64,000 nt of DNA, taken from the NCBI GenBank assembly GCA_020628545.1, contig JAHDEX010000004.1, positions 54,436 to 118,435 on the forward strand, in the 5' to 3' direction. Source of the DNA: Paracoccaceae bacterium (GTDB lineage Bacteria; Pseudomonadota; Alphaproteobacteria; Rhodobacterales; Rhodobacteraceae). Shown here in pieces: positions 45,037-54,501 of the stretch. The notes beneath the pieces were generated by a model. The model saw only the letters and a program-made list of their open reading frames with translations. It was not told the DNA's origin and searched no databases. Both the position numbers and the translations under genes were made by a program. Numbering within the stretch: position 1 is the stretch's first letter; every line of letters starts with the position of its first letter.

Positions 45037-45903
45037 ATGGACCTTCGCGCAATTCTGATGGGTCTCGCCTTTGCGGCGATGTGGTCCTCTGCATTCACAT
45101 CCGCGCGGGTGATCGTGGCTTATGCGCCGCCGCTGACGGCCTTGTCGCTCCGGTTTCTGATTTCGGGGCTATTGGGTGTGGCCATTGCCTGGTGGCTGGG
45201 CCAGAATGCACGGCTGTCGCGCAAGCAGTGGCTGGGTGTGGTCATTTTTGGTCTGTGCCAAAACGCGCTGTATCTGGGTTTGAATTTTGTCGCGATGCAG
45301 ACGGTCGAAGCGTCATTGGCCGCGATCATTGCGTCCACCATGCCGCTGTTGGTCGCACTGGTGGGGTGGGTCCTCTTAGGGAAACGGACGTCGCCCCTTG
45401 GGATCGCCGGGTTGGTGGCGGGCGTGATTGGCGTGTCGCTGATCATGGGCGCACGGCTTGGCGGCGGCGCTGATCTGTATGGTGTCGTGCTGTGCGTGAT
45501 CGGCGTGGTCTCCCTCACGGTAGCCACGCTTGCAGTGCTGGGCGCGACCTCGGGCGGGAATGTATTGATGATCGTGGGCTTGCAGATGCTGGTGGGCAGT
45601 GCCGCATTGGCGTTGCCTGCGGTGGTGCTCGAGACGTGGGATGTCACGTGGAACTGGCAGCTGATCGTGGCGTTTGTCTACACGACACTGGTGCCGGGGC
45701 TCGCTGCGACGCTGGTTTGGTTTCTGCTGGTGCGGCGGATCGGTGCGGTGAAGGCCGCGACGTTTCACTTCCTGAATCCGTTTTTCGGGGTCGCGGTGGC
45801 GGCCATGCTGCTGGGCGAGGCGATTGGCGTGCTCGACGTCGTTGGGGTTGTGATTATCTCGGCTGGGATTTTGGCGGTTCAGTTATCGCGGGAGTCGGGG
45901 TGA
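45037..45903 (+). CDS. EamA/DMT-family transporter
   Basis: A 288-residue inner-membrane protein with ten predicted helices in two EamA repeats (first from about residue 8, AFAAMWSSAFTSARVIV; second from about 150). LRFLISGLLGVAIAWWL and AAIIASTMPLLVALVGWVLLGK are typical of drug/metabolite exporters. The substrate is unknown. Its stop codon lies in the loop of a hairpin shared with the tspO terminator. Confidence 0.9.
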   Translation: MDLRAILMGLAFAAMWSSAFTSARVIVAYAPPLTALSLRFLISGLLGVAIAWWLGQNARLSRKQWLGVVIFGLCQNALYLGLNFVAMQTVEASLAAIIASTMPLLVALVGWVLLGKRTSPLGIAGLVAGVIGVSLIMGARLGGGADLYGVVLCVIGVVSLTVATLAVLGATSGGNVLMIVGLQMLVGSAALALPAVVLETWDVTWNWQLIVAFVYTTLVPGLAATLVWFLLVRRIGAVKAATFHFLNPFFGVAVAAMLLGEAIGVLDVVGVVIISAGILAVQLSRESG

Positions 45904-45916
45904 ACCCCGACCTACG
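45894..45916. repeat. Hairpin repeat at EamA stop, inverted copy of the tspO terminator stem
   Basis: GTCGGGG-TGAA-CCCCGAC followed by CTAC is the reverse-complement relative of GTAG-GTCGGGG-TTTA-CCCCGAC at 40595-40616. It lies between convergent genes and includes the EamA stop codon. No T run follows on either strand. Confidence 0.6.
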
Positions 45917-45918
45917 GG

Positions 45919-46563
45919 CTACCAGTCAGGGGCCGCGTGACCCAATTCGTCTGCCAGCATCCGCAGGTAATCACGCAGCACCTGAGCACGGGACGACGCC
46001 AATGCTTTGCCCGCTTGGGTTTGCATCGTTTCGGGCAGACGGAGCAGTTTTTCATGGAAATGGTCGATTGCATAAGTGCTGTCGTCAAAAGGGCGCGCCT
46101 GCGCGAAGGGATCTTCGCCATCAAAAAGGGGCCGGTTCAACGCGCCGGAAACCGCAAAGACCCGCGCAAGGCCTATCGCACCCAAGCTATCGATGCGGTC
46201 GGCATCTTGAACGATCTTCGCCTCAAGTGTCACGGGTTCGACCTTAGCAGAAAAGCTGTGCGCGATGATGGCATGCTGGGTGGCATAGATTTGCGGTTCG
46301 CCTAGCTGGAGGTCCCGTAGGATCGGCACTGCCTGTTCGGCAGACAGGCGCGATGCTTCTGCCCGGTTCGGCGCATTCTTGGGCAACGTCACAAGATCAT
46401 GCAGGTAGCAGGCGCAGATCAGCACCACATCATCGACTGGTTCTGCATCCGCTGCGATGGACAGCGCGTTGCGATAGACCCGGTCTCCATGTGCTGCGTC
46501 ATGCGCGCTGTCTGTCGGTCCGGTCAGCACGGCACGCAATCGTGCCTGGAGCGGGTGCCTCAC
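45919..46563 (-). CDS. HD-domain phosphohydrolase
   Basis: A 214-residue HD-superfamily protein. The metal ligands are visible as [14 protein letters not shown] (His), [12 protein letters not shown] (the HD pair) and [16 protein letters not shown] (Asp). Such stand-alone HD proteins (YedJ type) hydrolyse phosphate esters, often nucleotides; the substrate is unknown. It starts with GTG, which overlaps the aroC stop (GTGA), so it is translated from the aroC message. Confidence 0.88.
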   Translation of the reverse strand: MRHPLQARLRAVLTGPTDSAHDAAHGDRVYRNALSIAADAEPVDDVVLICACYLHDLVTLPKNAPNRAEASRLSAEQAVPILRDLQLGEPQIYATQHAIIAHSFSAKVEPVTLEAKIVQDADRIDSLGAIGLARVFAVSGALNRPLFDGEDPFAQARPFDDSTYAIDHFHEKLLRLPETMQTQAGKALASSRAQVLRDYLRMLADELGHAAPDW

Positions 46564-47663
46564 CCGATCTGCCCGCGCATGCCGCCTGTTTGCCCGCGAT
46601 CGAGCAGCAGGTGATCAAGGATCACACAAGCCATCATCGCTTCACCGACTGGAACAGCGCGGATGCCAACGCAGGGATCGTGACGACCTTTGGTGATCAC
46701 TTCTGTGGGGGAGCCGTCCATACGGATGGATTTGCGGGGTGACAGAATCGATGACGTCGGCTTCACCGCGAAGCGTACGACGATGTCCTGCCCGGTGCTG
46801 ATGCCACCGAGGATGCCGCCTGCGTGGTTGGAACTGTATTCCGGGCCGCCTTGCCCCATGAAAATCTCATCCGCGTTGTCGCGTCCGGTCAAAGCGGCAG
46901 CGGCCATGCCTTCGCCAATTTCAACGCCTTTGACGGCGTTGATCGACATCATCGCGGCGGCCAGATCGGTGTCGAGCTTGCCGTAGATCGGTGCGCCGAT
47001 ACCTGCGGGAACACCGCGCGCTACAACTTCGATAATCGCCCCGACCGAGTTGTGGTCATCTTTGCGCAGCCACGCCAGATAGTCGTTCCATTCAGCGGCA
47101 GCTTCGGCGTCGGGGCAGAAGAAATCGTTTTGGTCGATCTGAGACCAATCCACGTTGTCGCGGTTGATCTGCTTGGTGCCCATCTGGGTCATGTAGCCGC
47201 GAATTTCGACGTTGGGTGCAATCGCCTTGATCGCCTCGCGCGCCACACCACCGGCCGCTACGCGCGCAGCGGTCTCACGAGCTGAGGAGCGCCCGCCGCC
47301 GCGATAGTCGCGGATGCCATACTTCTGGTGGTAAGTGATGTCGGCATGGCCAGGGCGGAAGGTGTTGGCGATGTCACCGTAGTCTTTGGAGCGCTGGTCG
47401 GTGTTTTCGATCATCAGCTGGATGGGCGTGCCCGTGGTCTGACCTTCGAAAACGCCGGACAGGATCTTGACCGCGTCAGGTTCATTCCGCTGGGTGGTGT
47501 TCTTGTTCAGGCCTGGACGGCGCTTGTCCATCCACTGCTGGATCATCACGGCTTCGAGTGGCACGCCCGGTGGGCATCCATCAACCGTGGCGCCCAAAGC
47601 GGGTCCGTGGCTTTCGCCCCATGTGGTGAAGCGGAAGAGGTGGCCAAAGCTGTTGAGTGACAT
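46560..47663 (-). CDS. aroC: Chorismate synthase
   Basis: A 367-residue FMN-dependent enzyme removing phosphate from EPSP to give chorismate, the branch point for aromatic amino acids and quinones. [20 protein letters not shown] at the N-terminus and [16 protein letters not shown] are the family signatures; GFEFG/A-type C-terminal sequence is present as [15 protein letters not shown]. The start is [10 protein letters not shown]; a much longer frame upstream is antisense to the M20 gene and not coding. It is coupled to the HD hydrolase gene. Confidence 0.97.
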   Translation of the reverse strand: MSLNSFGHLFRFTTWGESHGPALGATVDGCPPGVPLEAVMIQQWMDKRRPGLNKNTTQRNEPDAVKILSGVFEGQTTGTPIQLMIENTDQRSKDYGDIANTFRPGHADITYHQKYGIRDYRGGGRSSARETAARVAAGGVAREAIKAIAPNVEIRGYMTQMGTKQINRDNVDWSQIDQNDFFCPDAEAAAEWNDYLAWLRKDDHNSVGAIIEVVARGVPAGIGAPIYGKLDTDLAAAMMSINAVKGVEIGEGMAAAALTGRDNADEIFMGQGGPEYSSNHAGGILGGISTGQDIVVRFAVKPTSSILSPRKSIRMDGSPTEVITKGRHDPCVGIRAVPVGEAMMACVILDHLLLDRGQTGGMRGQIG

Positions 47664-47725
47664 GCGTCCGTTCCTTGCGTTTGCCGTGGAATATGCCAAA
47701 GCGGAGAGGTGGGAAAGGGGGGGCC

Positions 47726-48871
47726 ATGCTGACAGAGGACGACATAAGCGCGCTGGTGGCCTTGCGCCGCGATCTGCATCGCAGGCCGGAGGTGTCGGGT
47801 GAAGAGGCCAAGACGGCGGCAACTGTACACGCAGCCTTGTTGGAGCTGAGCCCTGATCAGCTGATGACGAGGCTGGGTGGGCATGGCGTTGCGGCGGTTT
47901 TCGAGGGTGGCGCGCCGGGACCAACGGCGATGATCCGGTGTGAACTGGACGGTCTTCCCATCGCCGAAGTGGGCGATGTCCCTTGGACGTCAGAGGTGTC
48001 GGGGAAAGGGCACTTGTGCGGCCATGACGGTCATATGGCAATGGTGCTTGGGCTTGGGCGGTTGCTATCGCGGCAGCGGCCAAAGCGTGGATGTGTCGCG
48101 CTGCTGTTTCAACCAGCTGAGGAAGACGGGAGCGGCGCACGTGCTGTGGTGGCAGATCCGCAATTTTCGCAGATCGCACCAGATTGGGCCTTTGCCATTC
48201 ACAACCTGCCCGGTGTGGCGCTCGGGCAAGTCGCGACGCAGGTCGGGTTGATGAACCCGGCCTCTCTGGGGTTGGAAATTCGGCTGATCGGGAAGACGGC
48301 CCATGCGGCGGCACCCGAGACAGGCGTCTCTCCGGGGCTGGCGATGGCGACACTCGTGCCTGCCTTGGCAGAGTTGGGGGCGGGTGGGCCTATGGATGAA
48401 GACTACCGGCTTGCGACCGTGACCCATGCGCGCCTGGGCGTGCCAAGCTTTGGGATCGCACCCGGGGATGCGGTGATCAATGTGACGTTGCGCGCGTCCA
48501 GTGATGTGGGCTTGGCGGACATGGTGGCGTCCGCGCAGTCCCTGGCAAAAAAGGTTGCGGCGCGGGATGGATTGACCGTCCGTTTCACAGACTGCGACGT
48601 CTTTGCGGCCAGCATCAACGACCCCGACGCGGTGGCCGTGGTGCAGGCGGCCTGCACTGCGCTGGGCATTCCACATGGGGCGGATCAGGTGCCGATGCGC
48701 GCGTCCGAAGACTTTGGCGTCTTTGGACACCAGGCGAAGGCAGCGATGATCTGTCTGGGGTCTGGCATCGATCAGCCCGCGCTTCATAATCCGGATTTTG
48801 ATTTCCCTGATGCGTTGATCCCGGTGGGTGTCGGGCTTTTTGACAGGATCATTCGCCACCTGGTGGGCTAG
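47726..48871 (+). CDS. M20-family amidohydrolase (hippurate/IAA-amino acid hydrolase type)
   Basis: A 381-residue zinc or manganese amidohydrolase. [29 protein letters not shown] (metal Cys/His pair), [13 protein letters not shown] (catalytic Glu) and the C-terminal [11 protein letters not shown] are hallmarks of the group that includes hippurate hydrolase and N-acetyl-amino acid deacylases. It differs in type from the ArgE/DapE-like protein at 7017. It is divergent from aroC, with 62 bases between starts. Confidence 0.92.
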   Translation: MLTEDDISALVALRRDLHRRPEVSGEEAKTAATVHAALLELSPDQLMTRLGGHGVAAVFEGGAPGPTAMIRCELDGLPIAEVGDVPWTSEVSGKGHLCGHDGHMAMVLGLGRLLSRQRPKRGCVALLFQPAEEDGSGARAVVADPQFSQIAPDWAFAIHNLPGVALGQVATQVGLMNPASLGLEIRLIGKTAHAAAPETGVSPGLAMATLVPALAELGAGGPMDEDYRLATVTHARLGVPSFGIAPGDAVINVTLRASSDVGLADMVASAQSLAKKVAARDGLTVRFTDCDVFAASINDPDAVAVVQAACTALGIPHGADQVPMRASEDFGVFGHQAKAAMICLGSGIDQPALHNPDFDFPDALIPVGVGLFDRIIRHLVG

Positions 48872-48875
48872 AGAC

Positions 48876-48894
48876 GATTTCTTTCGAAGAAATC
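48876..48894. terminator. Palindromic hairpin between convergent M20 and SLC13 genes
   Basis: GATTTCTT-TCG-AAGAAATC has eight-base perfect arms, placed right after the M20 stop and 39 bases before the end of the SLC13 gene. The AT-rich arms could serve as a two-way terminator, but a U run is lacking on the plus strand. Confidence 0.45.
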
Positions 48895-48932
48895 GGTCTG
48901 GAACGCTTTGAAAGAGTTCATTTGGCGTTCCG

Positions 48933-50816
48933 TCAGAACAGGACGTTCATCACTAGAAGCGAGACGATCAGGAACAGGATCGTCATGATCCCCCCGCTCT
49001 TGACAAAGTCGGTCACTTTGTAGCCCGCTGGCCCCATGATCAAGGCATTGACCTGGTGGGTTGGGATCAGGAACGAGTTTGAAGTTGAGATCGCCACGGT
49101 CAGCGCAAAAATGGCCGGATCACCCCCGGCGGCGACTGCAATCGAAACCGCCAGAGGCACGAGCAGCACAGTTGCACCGACGTTTGACATGATCAACGTG
49201 AAGATCGTCGCCAGAACCGCGATGCCGGCTTGCAAGGCCCACAATGGCCACCCCTTCAGTAGCGATAAGATCTCCTGCGCGATCCACTCTGCCGTCCCTG
49301 TTGATTGCACAGCCGTGCCAAGTGGGATCAGGCTGGCGAGGAGGAAAACCGTGCTCCAACTCACGGCTTCATAGGCCTCATCAATATCGATGACCTTCGT
49401 CAGGATCATGCCAACCGCCCCGGTCAGAAGACAAAGTGACAGGCGGACGTCTGAAAACAGGATCATCCCGAGGGCGATGAGGAAGAAGAAGAGCGCCCAG
49501 CCCACTTTCTTCGGGCGCAGTTCTTCACGCGGATAGTCGGTGGTGACGACGACGAAGTCTCGGTCGCGGGACAGTCGGGTTAGCGCCTCCCACGTGGAGT
49601 GAATCACGAGTGTATCGCCTGCGTGAAACTCAACCTCGCCCACGGGGGTTGGTTCGTGGTCTTCGGTTTCGACATAGCTAAACGTGTCGCCGTCGCGATG
49701 TATCGCAAGAAGGCTCGCGCCATAGGTTTTGCGGAACACGAGGTCGTGGGCGCACTTGCCGATAACGGCTGAGCCGGGCGGGATCACCATTTCGGCGACG
49801 CCAGACTTCGTCGCCGCATAATCCTCTGCGAAGACATCGAGGTCGTGGTGCAGAATGTATCCGCCCTCTGCCACCATCTTACGGATCACTCTTTCCCGGC
49901 CTAGCACGGCAATGCGACATGGCGCTGTGATTTGCGTCTGGATCACTGGTGCAAACCAGCGTTTGCCCTGATAGGCGCTGCCGATGATGTAGATGTGATA
50001 GCGCTGCATGACATCGTCAAAGGTCTCACCGGCGCAAGCGTGCCCCTCGGGGATGGAAATTTCGAAAATATCGGTATTCAGGCCGTAGATCCGGGTGAGG
50101 TATTCCTTGAGCGACTGACCCGATGTCCCGTCACTTTGCTTGTCGCCTTTGGGCAGCACCCAGCGCCCGAAGAGCACAAAGTAGAGGATCCCGGTAATCA
50201 ACAGTGCAATGCCGATTGGCGTCACCGAAAAGAGGCCAAAGGCCTCCATCTGTTGATCTGACGGCAGCATTTCATTGGCGTTGAGTAGCAGGTCATTAAG
50301 TAGGATCAGCGGGGAGGAGCCGACCATTGTGAGCGTTCCGCCAAGGATCGCACAGAAACCCATCGGCATGAGAAGACGGCTCAGCGGCAATTCCGTGCGG
50401 ACAGAGATGCGGCTAACCACTGGCAGAAACAGCGCCGCGGCCCCGACGTTTTGCATAAATGAAGAAATCACACCGACCGTGCCCGAGATGATCGGGATGA
50501 TGCGTGCTTCGGTCTTGCCACCGTGTTTGAGGATCAGTGCCGCGACCTTGCTCATGAGACCGGTCTTGTCGAGACCCGCCCCGATGATCATCACGGCGAT
50601 GATCGAAACCACCGCATTCGATGAGAGACCGTCAAAAAGATGATTGACGTCGGCGAGCTTTGACAGCGCGGGAAATTGGCTGAGGATGCCAAGAAGAACC
50701 ATGACAAGAATGGCTGCGAGGTCGATCCGAACCACCTCTGACACGAAAAGAAAAACCGTAAATGCCAGCAGTCCCAGGACCACTGACATTTCTAAGGTCA
50801 GGCTGATTGGTTCCAC
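48933..50816 (-). CDS. SLC13/DASS-family transporter with RCK_C domains
   Basis: A 627-residue inner-membrane carrier. Hydrophobic repeats at both ends (about residues 10-215 and 430-627) frame a soluble middle with two TrkA-C/RCK_C-like domains (DIFEISIPEGHACAGETF and GVAEMVIPPGSAVIGKCAHD). MLTKVIDIDEAYEAVSWSTV-like sequence (here LTKVIDIDEAYEAVSWSTV) and FLIPTHQVNALIMGPAGY are typical of the ArsB/NhaD/DASS group often annotated as citrate or sulfate/dicarboxylate carriers. The substrate is undetermined; sulfate is possible because similar RCK-containing proteins move sulfate. Confidence 0.9.
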   Translation of the reverse strand: MEPISLTLEMSVVLGLLAFTVFLFVSEVVRIDLAAILVMVLLGILSQFPALSKLADVNHLFDGLSSNAVVSIIAVMIIGAGLDKTGLMSKVAALILKHGGKTEARIIPIISGTVGVISSFMQNVGAAALFLPVVSRISVRTELPLSRLLMPMGFCAILGGTLTMVGSSPLILLNDLLLNANEMLPSDQQMEAFGLFSVTPIGIALLITGILYFVLFGRWVLPKGDKQSDGTSGQSLKEYLTRIYGLNTDIFEISIPEGHACAGETFDDVMQRYHIYIIGSAYQGKRWFAPVIQTQITAPCRIAVLGRERVIRKMVAEGGYILHHDLDVFAEDYAATKSGVAEMVIPPGSAVIGKCAHDLVFRKTYGASLLAIHRDGDTFSYVETEDHEPTPVGEVEFHAGDTLVIHSTWEALTRLSRDRDFVVVTTDYPREELRPKKVGWALFFFLIALGMILFSDVRLSLCLLTGAVGMILTKVIDIDEAYEAVSWSTVFLLASLIPLGTAVQSTGTAEWIAQEILSLLKGWPLWALQAGIAVLATIFTLIMSNVGATVLLVPLAVSIAVAAGGDPAIFALTVAISTSNSFLIPTHQVNALIMGPAGYKVTDFVKSGGIMTILFLIVSLLVMNVLF

Positions 50817-50883
50817 GTCTCACTCCCCATGCGGATGTTAGCCCTGCGGGGGAGGAATGCGCAATATCTTGAAACGCCATCTA

Positions 50884-51105
50884 TTACAGACGGTCGCGTC
50901 GCGTCTTTGCATATGTGGTGATGAAACTGACGGTCCGGTCGACAACGATGACCAATAATGCAGTTAGCCAGATGGGCATGTTGTGTTGGGTTGCAAGACC
51001 GAACCCGAAGTAGACGAGCCATACAAAGCCCAGCTCAAGGCACAAAATGATTAGCTGCGTTCCCCCAAGGGCGCCTCCTTTCTCCTGAAATGTGTGATGT
51101 ATCAA
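50884..51105 (-). CDS. Possible small membrane protein (73 aa or shorter)
   Basis: The frame has two clear hydrophobic spans (LIILCLELGFVWLVYFGFGL and WLTALLVIVVDRTVSFITTY) and a basic end (KTRRDRL), as in small inner-membrane proteins. It has no ATG at the front; the first codon is TTG, and a strong GGAGG lies inside the frame without a well-spaced in-frame start. I do not recognise it. It sits between the SLC13 gene and the thiamine riboswitch, on the strand opposite the latter. Confidence 0.4.
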   Translation of the reverse strand: MIHHTFQEKGGALGGTQLIILCLELGFVWLVYFGFGLATQHNMPIWLTALLVIVVDRTVSFITTYAKTRRDRL

Positions 51106-51174
51106 TTGGTTACCATAGTTGATGTGAAAAAGCGAGGGAAATCTTGCCCTTAGACGAAGTTTACACTACGTCTT

Positions 51175-51266
51175 GCGCTACCTCGGGGGGCCATTTGATG
51201 GCTGAGATTGCGAAAGCTGACCCGTTGAACCTGAACCGGTTAAGACCGGCGGAGGGAAGGTTACGG
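51175..51266 (+). ncRNA. TPP riboswitch (THI element)
   Basis: The conserved core is clear: GGGGGGCC, GGCTGAGATTGC, GCTGACCCGTTGAACCTGA, then ACCGGTTAAGACCGGCGG and AGGGAAGG. P1 can form between ACCT at 51180-51183 and AGGT at 51258-51261. It lies in the leader of thiBPQ, about 50 bases before the thiB ATG, and should shut off expression when thiamine pyrophosphate is plentiful, probably by hiding the GAGAGG ribosome site, since no clear terminator stem with a T run follows. Confidence 0.96.
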
Positions 51267-51315
51267 GCCAGATGCCCTTGCTCTTTCTCCGTCCGGCGCA
51301 TTGAGAGGATGAAAG

Positions 51316-52302
51316 ATGCAAAAAACCCTACTCGCTGTCGCAGGACTGATGTTGGCTACGCCCGCTTTTGCGGACGGCCATGCGAACACGCTGACAGTCT
51401 ACGCACCCGATTATTTTGGCTCCGAATGGGGTCCAGGTCCGTCGATTGAGGCGGCCTTTGAAGCGCAGTGCGACTGCGATCTGGTCTATCAGACCGGCGA
51501 CGTCCTGCCGCGCCTGTTGCTGGAAGGCGAGAACACTGAGGCCGATGTTGTAATCGGCTTGAATACGGATGTGACGAAGAAGGCACGCGAAAGCGGCTTG
51601 CTGACCACACATGGCGTCGATTTTTCCGGTCTAACTCTGCCGATTGACTGGACCGACGACACCTTTGTGCCGTTCAACTACAGCCACACTGCATTTATTT
51701 ACGACAACACAAAGCTCGACGGTTTTGACAGTTTTGATGCGCTGCTTGACGCGCCTGATGATGTGCGGGTCGTTATTCAGGATCCGCGCACATCCATCTC
51801 AGGACTGGCTTTGGTTCTGTGGGTCAACGCGGTTTATGGGGATGAGTCAGAGGCCGCCTGGGCGAAACTTGCGCCGAAGATCCTGACGGTGACGAAGGGA
51901 TGGTCAGAGGCTTATGGGTTGTTCACAGACGGTGAGGCGGATGTGGTTCTGTCGTTCACGACATCACCTGCCTATCACATCATTGCGGAAGAGGACCTCA
52001 CGAAGTCCGCGGCTATCTTTGATGAGGGCCATTACTTCTTCGTTGAACTGGCGGCCAAGGTTGCGACGACGGACAATACCGATCTTGCGGATCAGTTCAT
52101 GGCATTTGTCCTCACGCCGGAATTTCAGTCACTGATCCCAACTACCAATTGGTCGTTCCCGGCGGCTTTGCCTGCAGATCAATGGCCTGACGGCTTCCAG
52201 AGCCTGCCAGTGCCAGAGAAAGTGCTGTTCTATTCCGAAGAAGAAGCAGCGGCCCTGCGAGATGAGGCGATTGAGGCATGGCGCGCAGCGCTCTCCCAAT
52301 AA
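51316..52302 (+). CDS. thiB: Thiamine ABC transporter, substrate-binding protein
   Basis: A 328-residue periplasmic protein with a signal peptide (MQKTLLAVAGLMLATPAFA) and a type 2 periplasmic-binding fold. LTVYAPDYFGSEWGPGPSIE, DVVIGLNTD and DPRTSISGLALVLW match ThiB. It binds thiamine, thiamine phosphate or TPP for uptake. A GAGAGG ribosome site lies before the ATG, under the TPP riboswitch. It overlaps thiP by 25 bases. Confidence 0.95.
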   Translation: MQKTLLAVAGLMLATPAFADGHANTLTVYAPDYFGSEWGPGPSIEAAFEAQCDCDLVYQTGDVLPRLLLEGENTEADVVIGLNTDVTKKARESGLLTTHGVDFSGLTLPIDWTDDTFVPFNYSHTAFIYDNTKLDGFDSFDALLDAPDDVRVVIQDPRTSISGLALVLWVNAVYGDESEAAWAKLAPKILTVTKGWSEAYGLFTDGEADVVLSFTTSPAYHIIAEEDLTKSAAIFDEGHYFFVELAAKVATTDNTDLADQFMAFVLTPEFQSLIPTTNWSFPAALPADQWPDGFQSLPVPEKVLFYSEEEAAALRDEAIEAWRAALSQ

Positions 52303-53804
52303 TCACCATGGTCCCCGCAATTGTCGCGGGGGCCATCGTCGTGGTCCTAACGCTTGGCACGTTGATCGCGGTTGCACTGCGGGCTGAGGTAGGCAGCGGC
52401 TTGGGGCCGGCGGATTGGGCAGCGGTGCGCTTTACCGTCGCACAGGCCTTTGTGTCGGCGTCACTGAGCGTCGGATTCGCGATCCCAGTCGCGCGGGCGC
52501 TGGCCCGACGGCAATTCCTCTGGCGCAGACTACTCATAACGCTACTGGGCGCACCATTCATCTTGCCTGTGATCGTCGCCGTCCTTGGGCTGTTGGCCGT
52601 CTTTGGACGCAACGGCGTGTTAAACACAGCATTGGCAGCCATCGGTCTTCCAGAGGTGTCGATCTACGGCTTTCATGGCGTGGTGCTGGCCCATGTGTTC
52701 TTCAATCTGCCATTGGCCACGCGGTTCTTGCTGCAAGGGTGGCTCGCAATTCCGGCAGAGCGGTTTCGTTTGGCGGCTGGTCTGAACGCGCCTGTTGGTC
52801 GATTGCTTGAATGGCCAATGTTATGCGTGATTGTGCCGGGCGCCTTTCTGGTGATTTTTGTTATCTGCCTAACGAGCTTTGCGGTCGCATTGACCCTTGG
52901 TGGTGGACCGCGCGCCACGACAGTGGAACTGGCGATTTATGAGGCCCTGCGCTTTGATTTCGATCCGGGGCGGGCCGCGCTGTTGGCCTGCGTCCAATTT
53001 GGATTGTGCGCAATCGCGGCTTTGGTGGCCTGGCGGGTCAGCGCGGTGGATGCCCTTGGAACCGGACTAGACCGGGTGGTTCAACGTTGGGACGGATCAC
53101 GCTGGATCGACGGCATCTGGATTACACTTGCGGCGATGTTCCTGCTTGCGCCATTGTCGATGGTCGTTTTCCAAGGTTTGGCCGGACTGGATGACCTGCC
53201 CGCAGAGGTTTGGCCGTCCATCGTTCGGTCTGTCAGCGTCGCGATCGTTTCCGCGTTTTTGACCGTTGGCATGGCGCTTGCATTGGCTTTGCAAGGTGGG
53301 CGGTTGGTCGCGGTGATCGGTGTGTTGCCGCTGGCAGCGTCGAGCCTTGTCGTCGGCACCGGGTTGTTCCTGATGATCTTCCCGTTTGTGCGTCCGGCGG
53401 ACATGGCCTTGCCGGTGACTGCCGCCGTCAATGCAACGCTCGCGCTGCCTTTCGCGCTTCGGGCCATCAGTCCAGCGGTTGCCGCGACAACTGAGAATTA
53501 CGGTCGGTTGGCCGCGCAATTGAATGTGACGGGGTGGGCGTGGGTGCGTCTTGTGGTAGTGCCGCGCGTGCGGGCCCCCCTTGGTTTCGCGCTGGGCCTG
53601 GCGGCGGCTCTGTCGATGGGTGACCTCGGCGTCATCGCCTTGTTCGCGGATGCAGATGCGGCGACCCTGCCGCTAACGATGTACCGGTTGATGGGCTCCT
53701 ACCGGATGGAAGCCGCTGCGGGGGCGGGCCTGTTGCTCGTCGCGATTAGTTTGATGCTGTTCTGGATCTGTGATCGGGGAGGGCGCGTCAATGTTGACGT
53801 TTGA
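52278..53804 (+). CDS. thiP: Thiamine ABC transporter, permease
   Basis: A 508-residue inner-membrane permease with about 12 helices in two fused halves, each with a binding-protein-dependent transport signature: LAIPAERFRLAAGLNAPVGR in the first and a second in ENYGRLAAQLNVTGWAW. It partners ThiB and ThiQ. The chosen ATG overlaps thiB; a later in-frame ATG 30 bases on is possible. It overlaps thiQ by 14 bases. Confidence 0.95.
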   Translation: MARSALPIITMVPAIVAGAIVVVLTLGTLIAVALRAEVGSGLGPADWAAVRFTVAQAFVSASLSVGFAIPVARALARRQFLWRRLLITLLGAPFILPVIVAVLGLLAVFGRNGVLNTALAAIGLPEVSIYGFHGVVLAHVFFNLPLATRFLLQGWLAIPAERFRLAAGLNAPVGRLLEWPMLCVIVPGAFLVIFVICLTSFAVALTLGGGPRATTVELAIYEALRFDFDPGRAALLACVQFGLCAIAALVAWRVSAVDALGTGLDRVVQRWDGSRWIDGIWITLAAMFLLAPLSMVVFQGLAGLDDLPAEVWPSIVRSVSVAIVSAFLTVGMALALALQGGRLVAVIGVLPLAASSLVVGTGLFLMIFPFVRPADMALPVTAAVNATLALPFALRAISPAVAATTENYGRLAAQLNVTGWAWVRLVVVPRVRAPLGFALGLAAALSMGDLGVIALFADADAATLPLTMYRLMGSYRMEAAAGAGLLLVAISLMLFWICDRGGRVNVDV

Positions 53805-54501
53805 TGGTGTGATCATTGCACAAGGTGATTTCCACCTCGCGGCCGATCTGACAATCTCAAAGGGTCTGACGGCCGTGATTGGCCCGTCGGGTGCAGGAAA
53901 ATCAACGCTCTTGGGTGCGGCAGCCGGCTTCGTTTCGCTGAAGTCAGGACGCATTGTTTGTGACGCGAGTGATGTCACCGCCGCGCAACCGGGTGCACGT
54001 CCGATCAGCATGCTGTTTCAGGATCATAACCTGTTCCCGCATTTGACTATCACCCAGAATATTGGGCTTGGTTTGCGTCCAAACCTGCGGATGACCGCGG
54101 AAGAGACGTCGCGCGTCAAAGCCGCAATCGGCGACGTCGGTTTGGACGGATTTGGAGACCGCAAGCCGGGCACTTTATCCGGTGGTCAGCAAAGTCGAGC
54201 GGCGTTGGCCAGGGTTTTACTGGCGGACCGTCCAGTCGTTTTGCTGGACGAGCCGTTTTCGGCGCTTGGCCCTGCGTTGAAGGATGAGATGTTGCGTTTG
54301 GTGCAGCGGACGCTTGTCGACGCCGGAAAGACGGTTCTGATGGTAACGCATGACCCCGACGACGCTGAAAGCATAGCAGATCACGTTGTGCTGGTTGCGG
54401 AGGGCGCAGCAACAGGGCCGTTTGACACCGAAGCGGTGTTTGCAAACCCACCCGCGGCGCTGATGGCATATCTGGGAACGCGAGTCAGCCGCCGAAGCTG
54501 A
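53791..54501 (+). CDS. thiQ: Thiamine ABC transporter, ATP-binding protein
   Basis: A 236-residue ABC ATPase. Walker A is GPSGAGKST, the signature is LSGGQQSRAALARVL, Walker B is PVVLLDEPFSALGP and the switch His is in VTHDPDDAE. Its size is typical for ThiQ and smaller than most spermidine/iron ATPases. The start MLTFDGV has GGGAGGG upstream. The 3' end overlaps a convergent gene by 17 bases. Confidence 0.95.
   Translation: MLTFDGVIIAQGDFHLAADLTISKGLTAVIGPSGAGKSTLLGAAAGFVSLKSGRIVCDASDVTAAQPGARPISMLFQDHNLFPHLTITQNIGLGLRPNLRMTAEETSRVKAAIGDVGLDGFGDRKPGTLSGGQQSRAALARVLLADRPVVLLDEPFSALGPALKDEMLRLVQRTLVDAGKTVLMVTHDPDDAESIADHVVLVAEGAATGPFDTEAVFANPPAALMAYLGTRVSRRS

Noticed and set aside
47664..48353. 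Extended N-terminus of aroC
   Set aside because: The open frame upstream of [10 protein letters not shown] is antisense to the M20 amidohydrolase; chorismate synthases start at this point.
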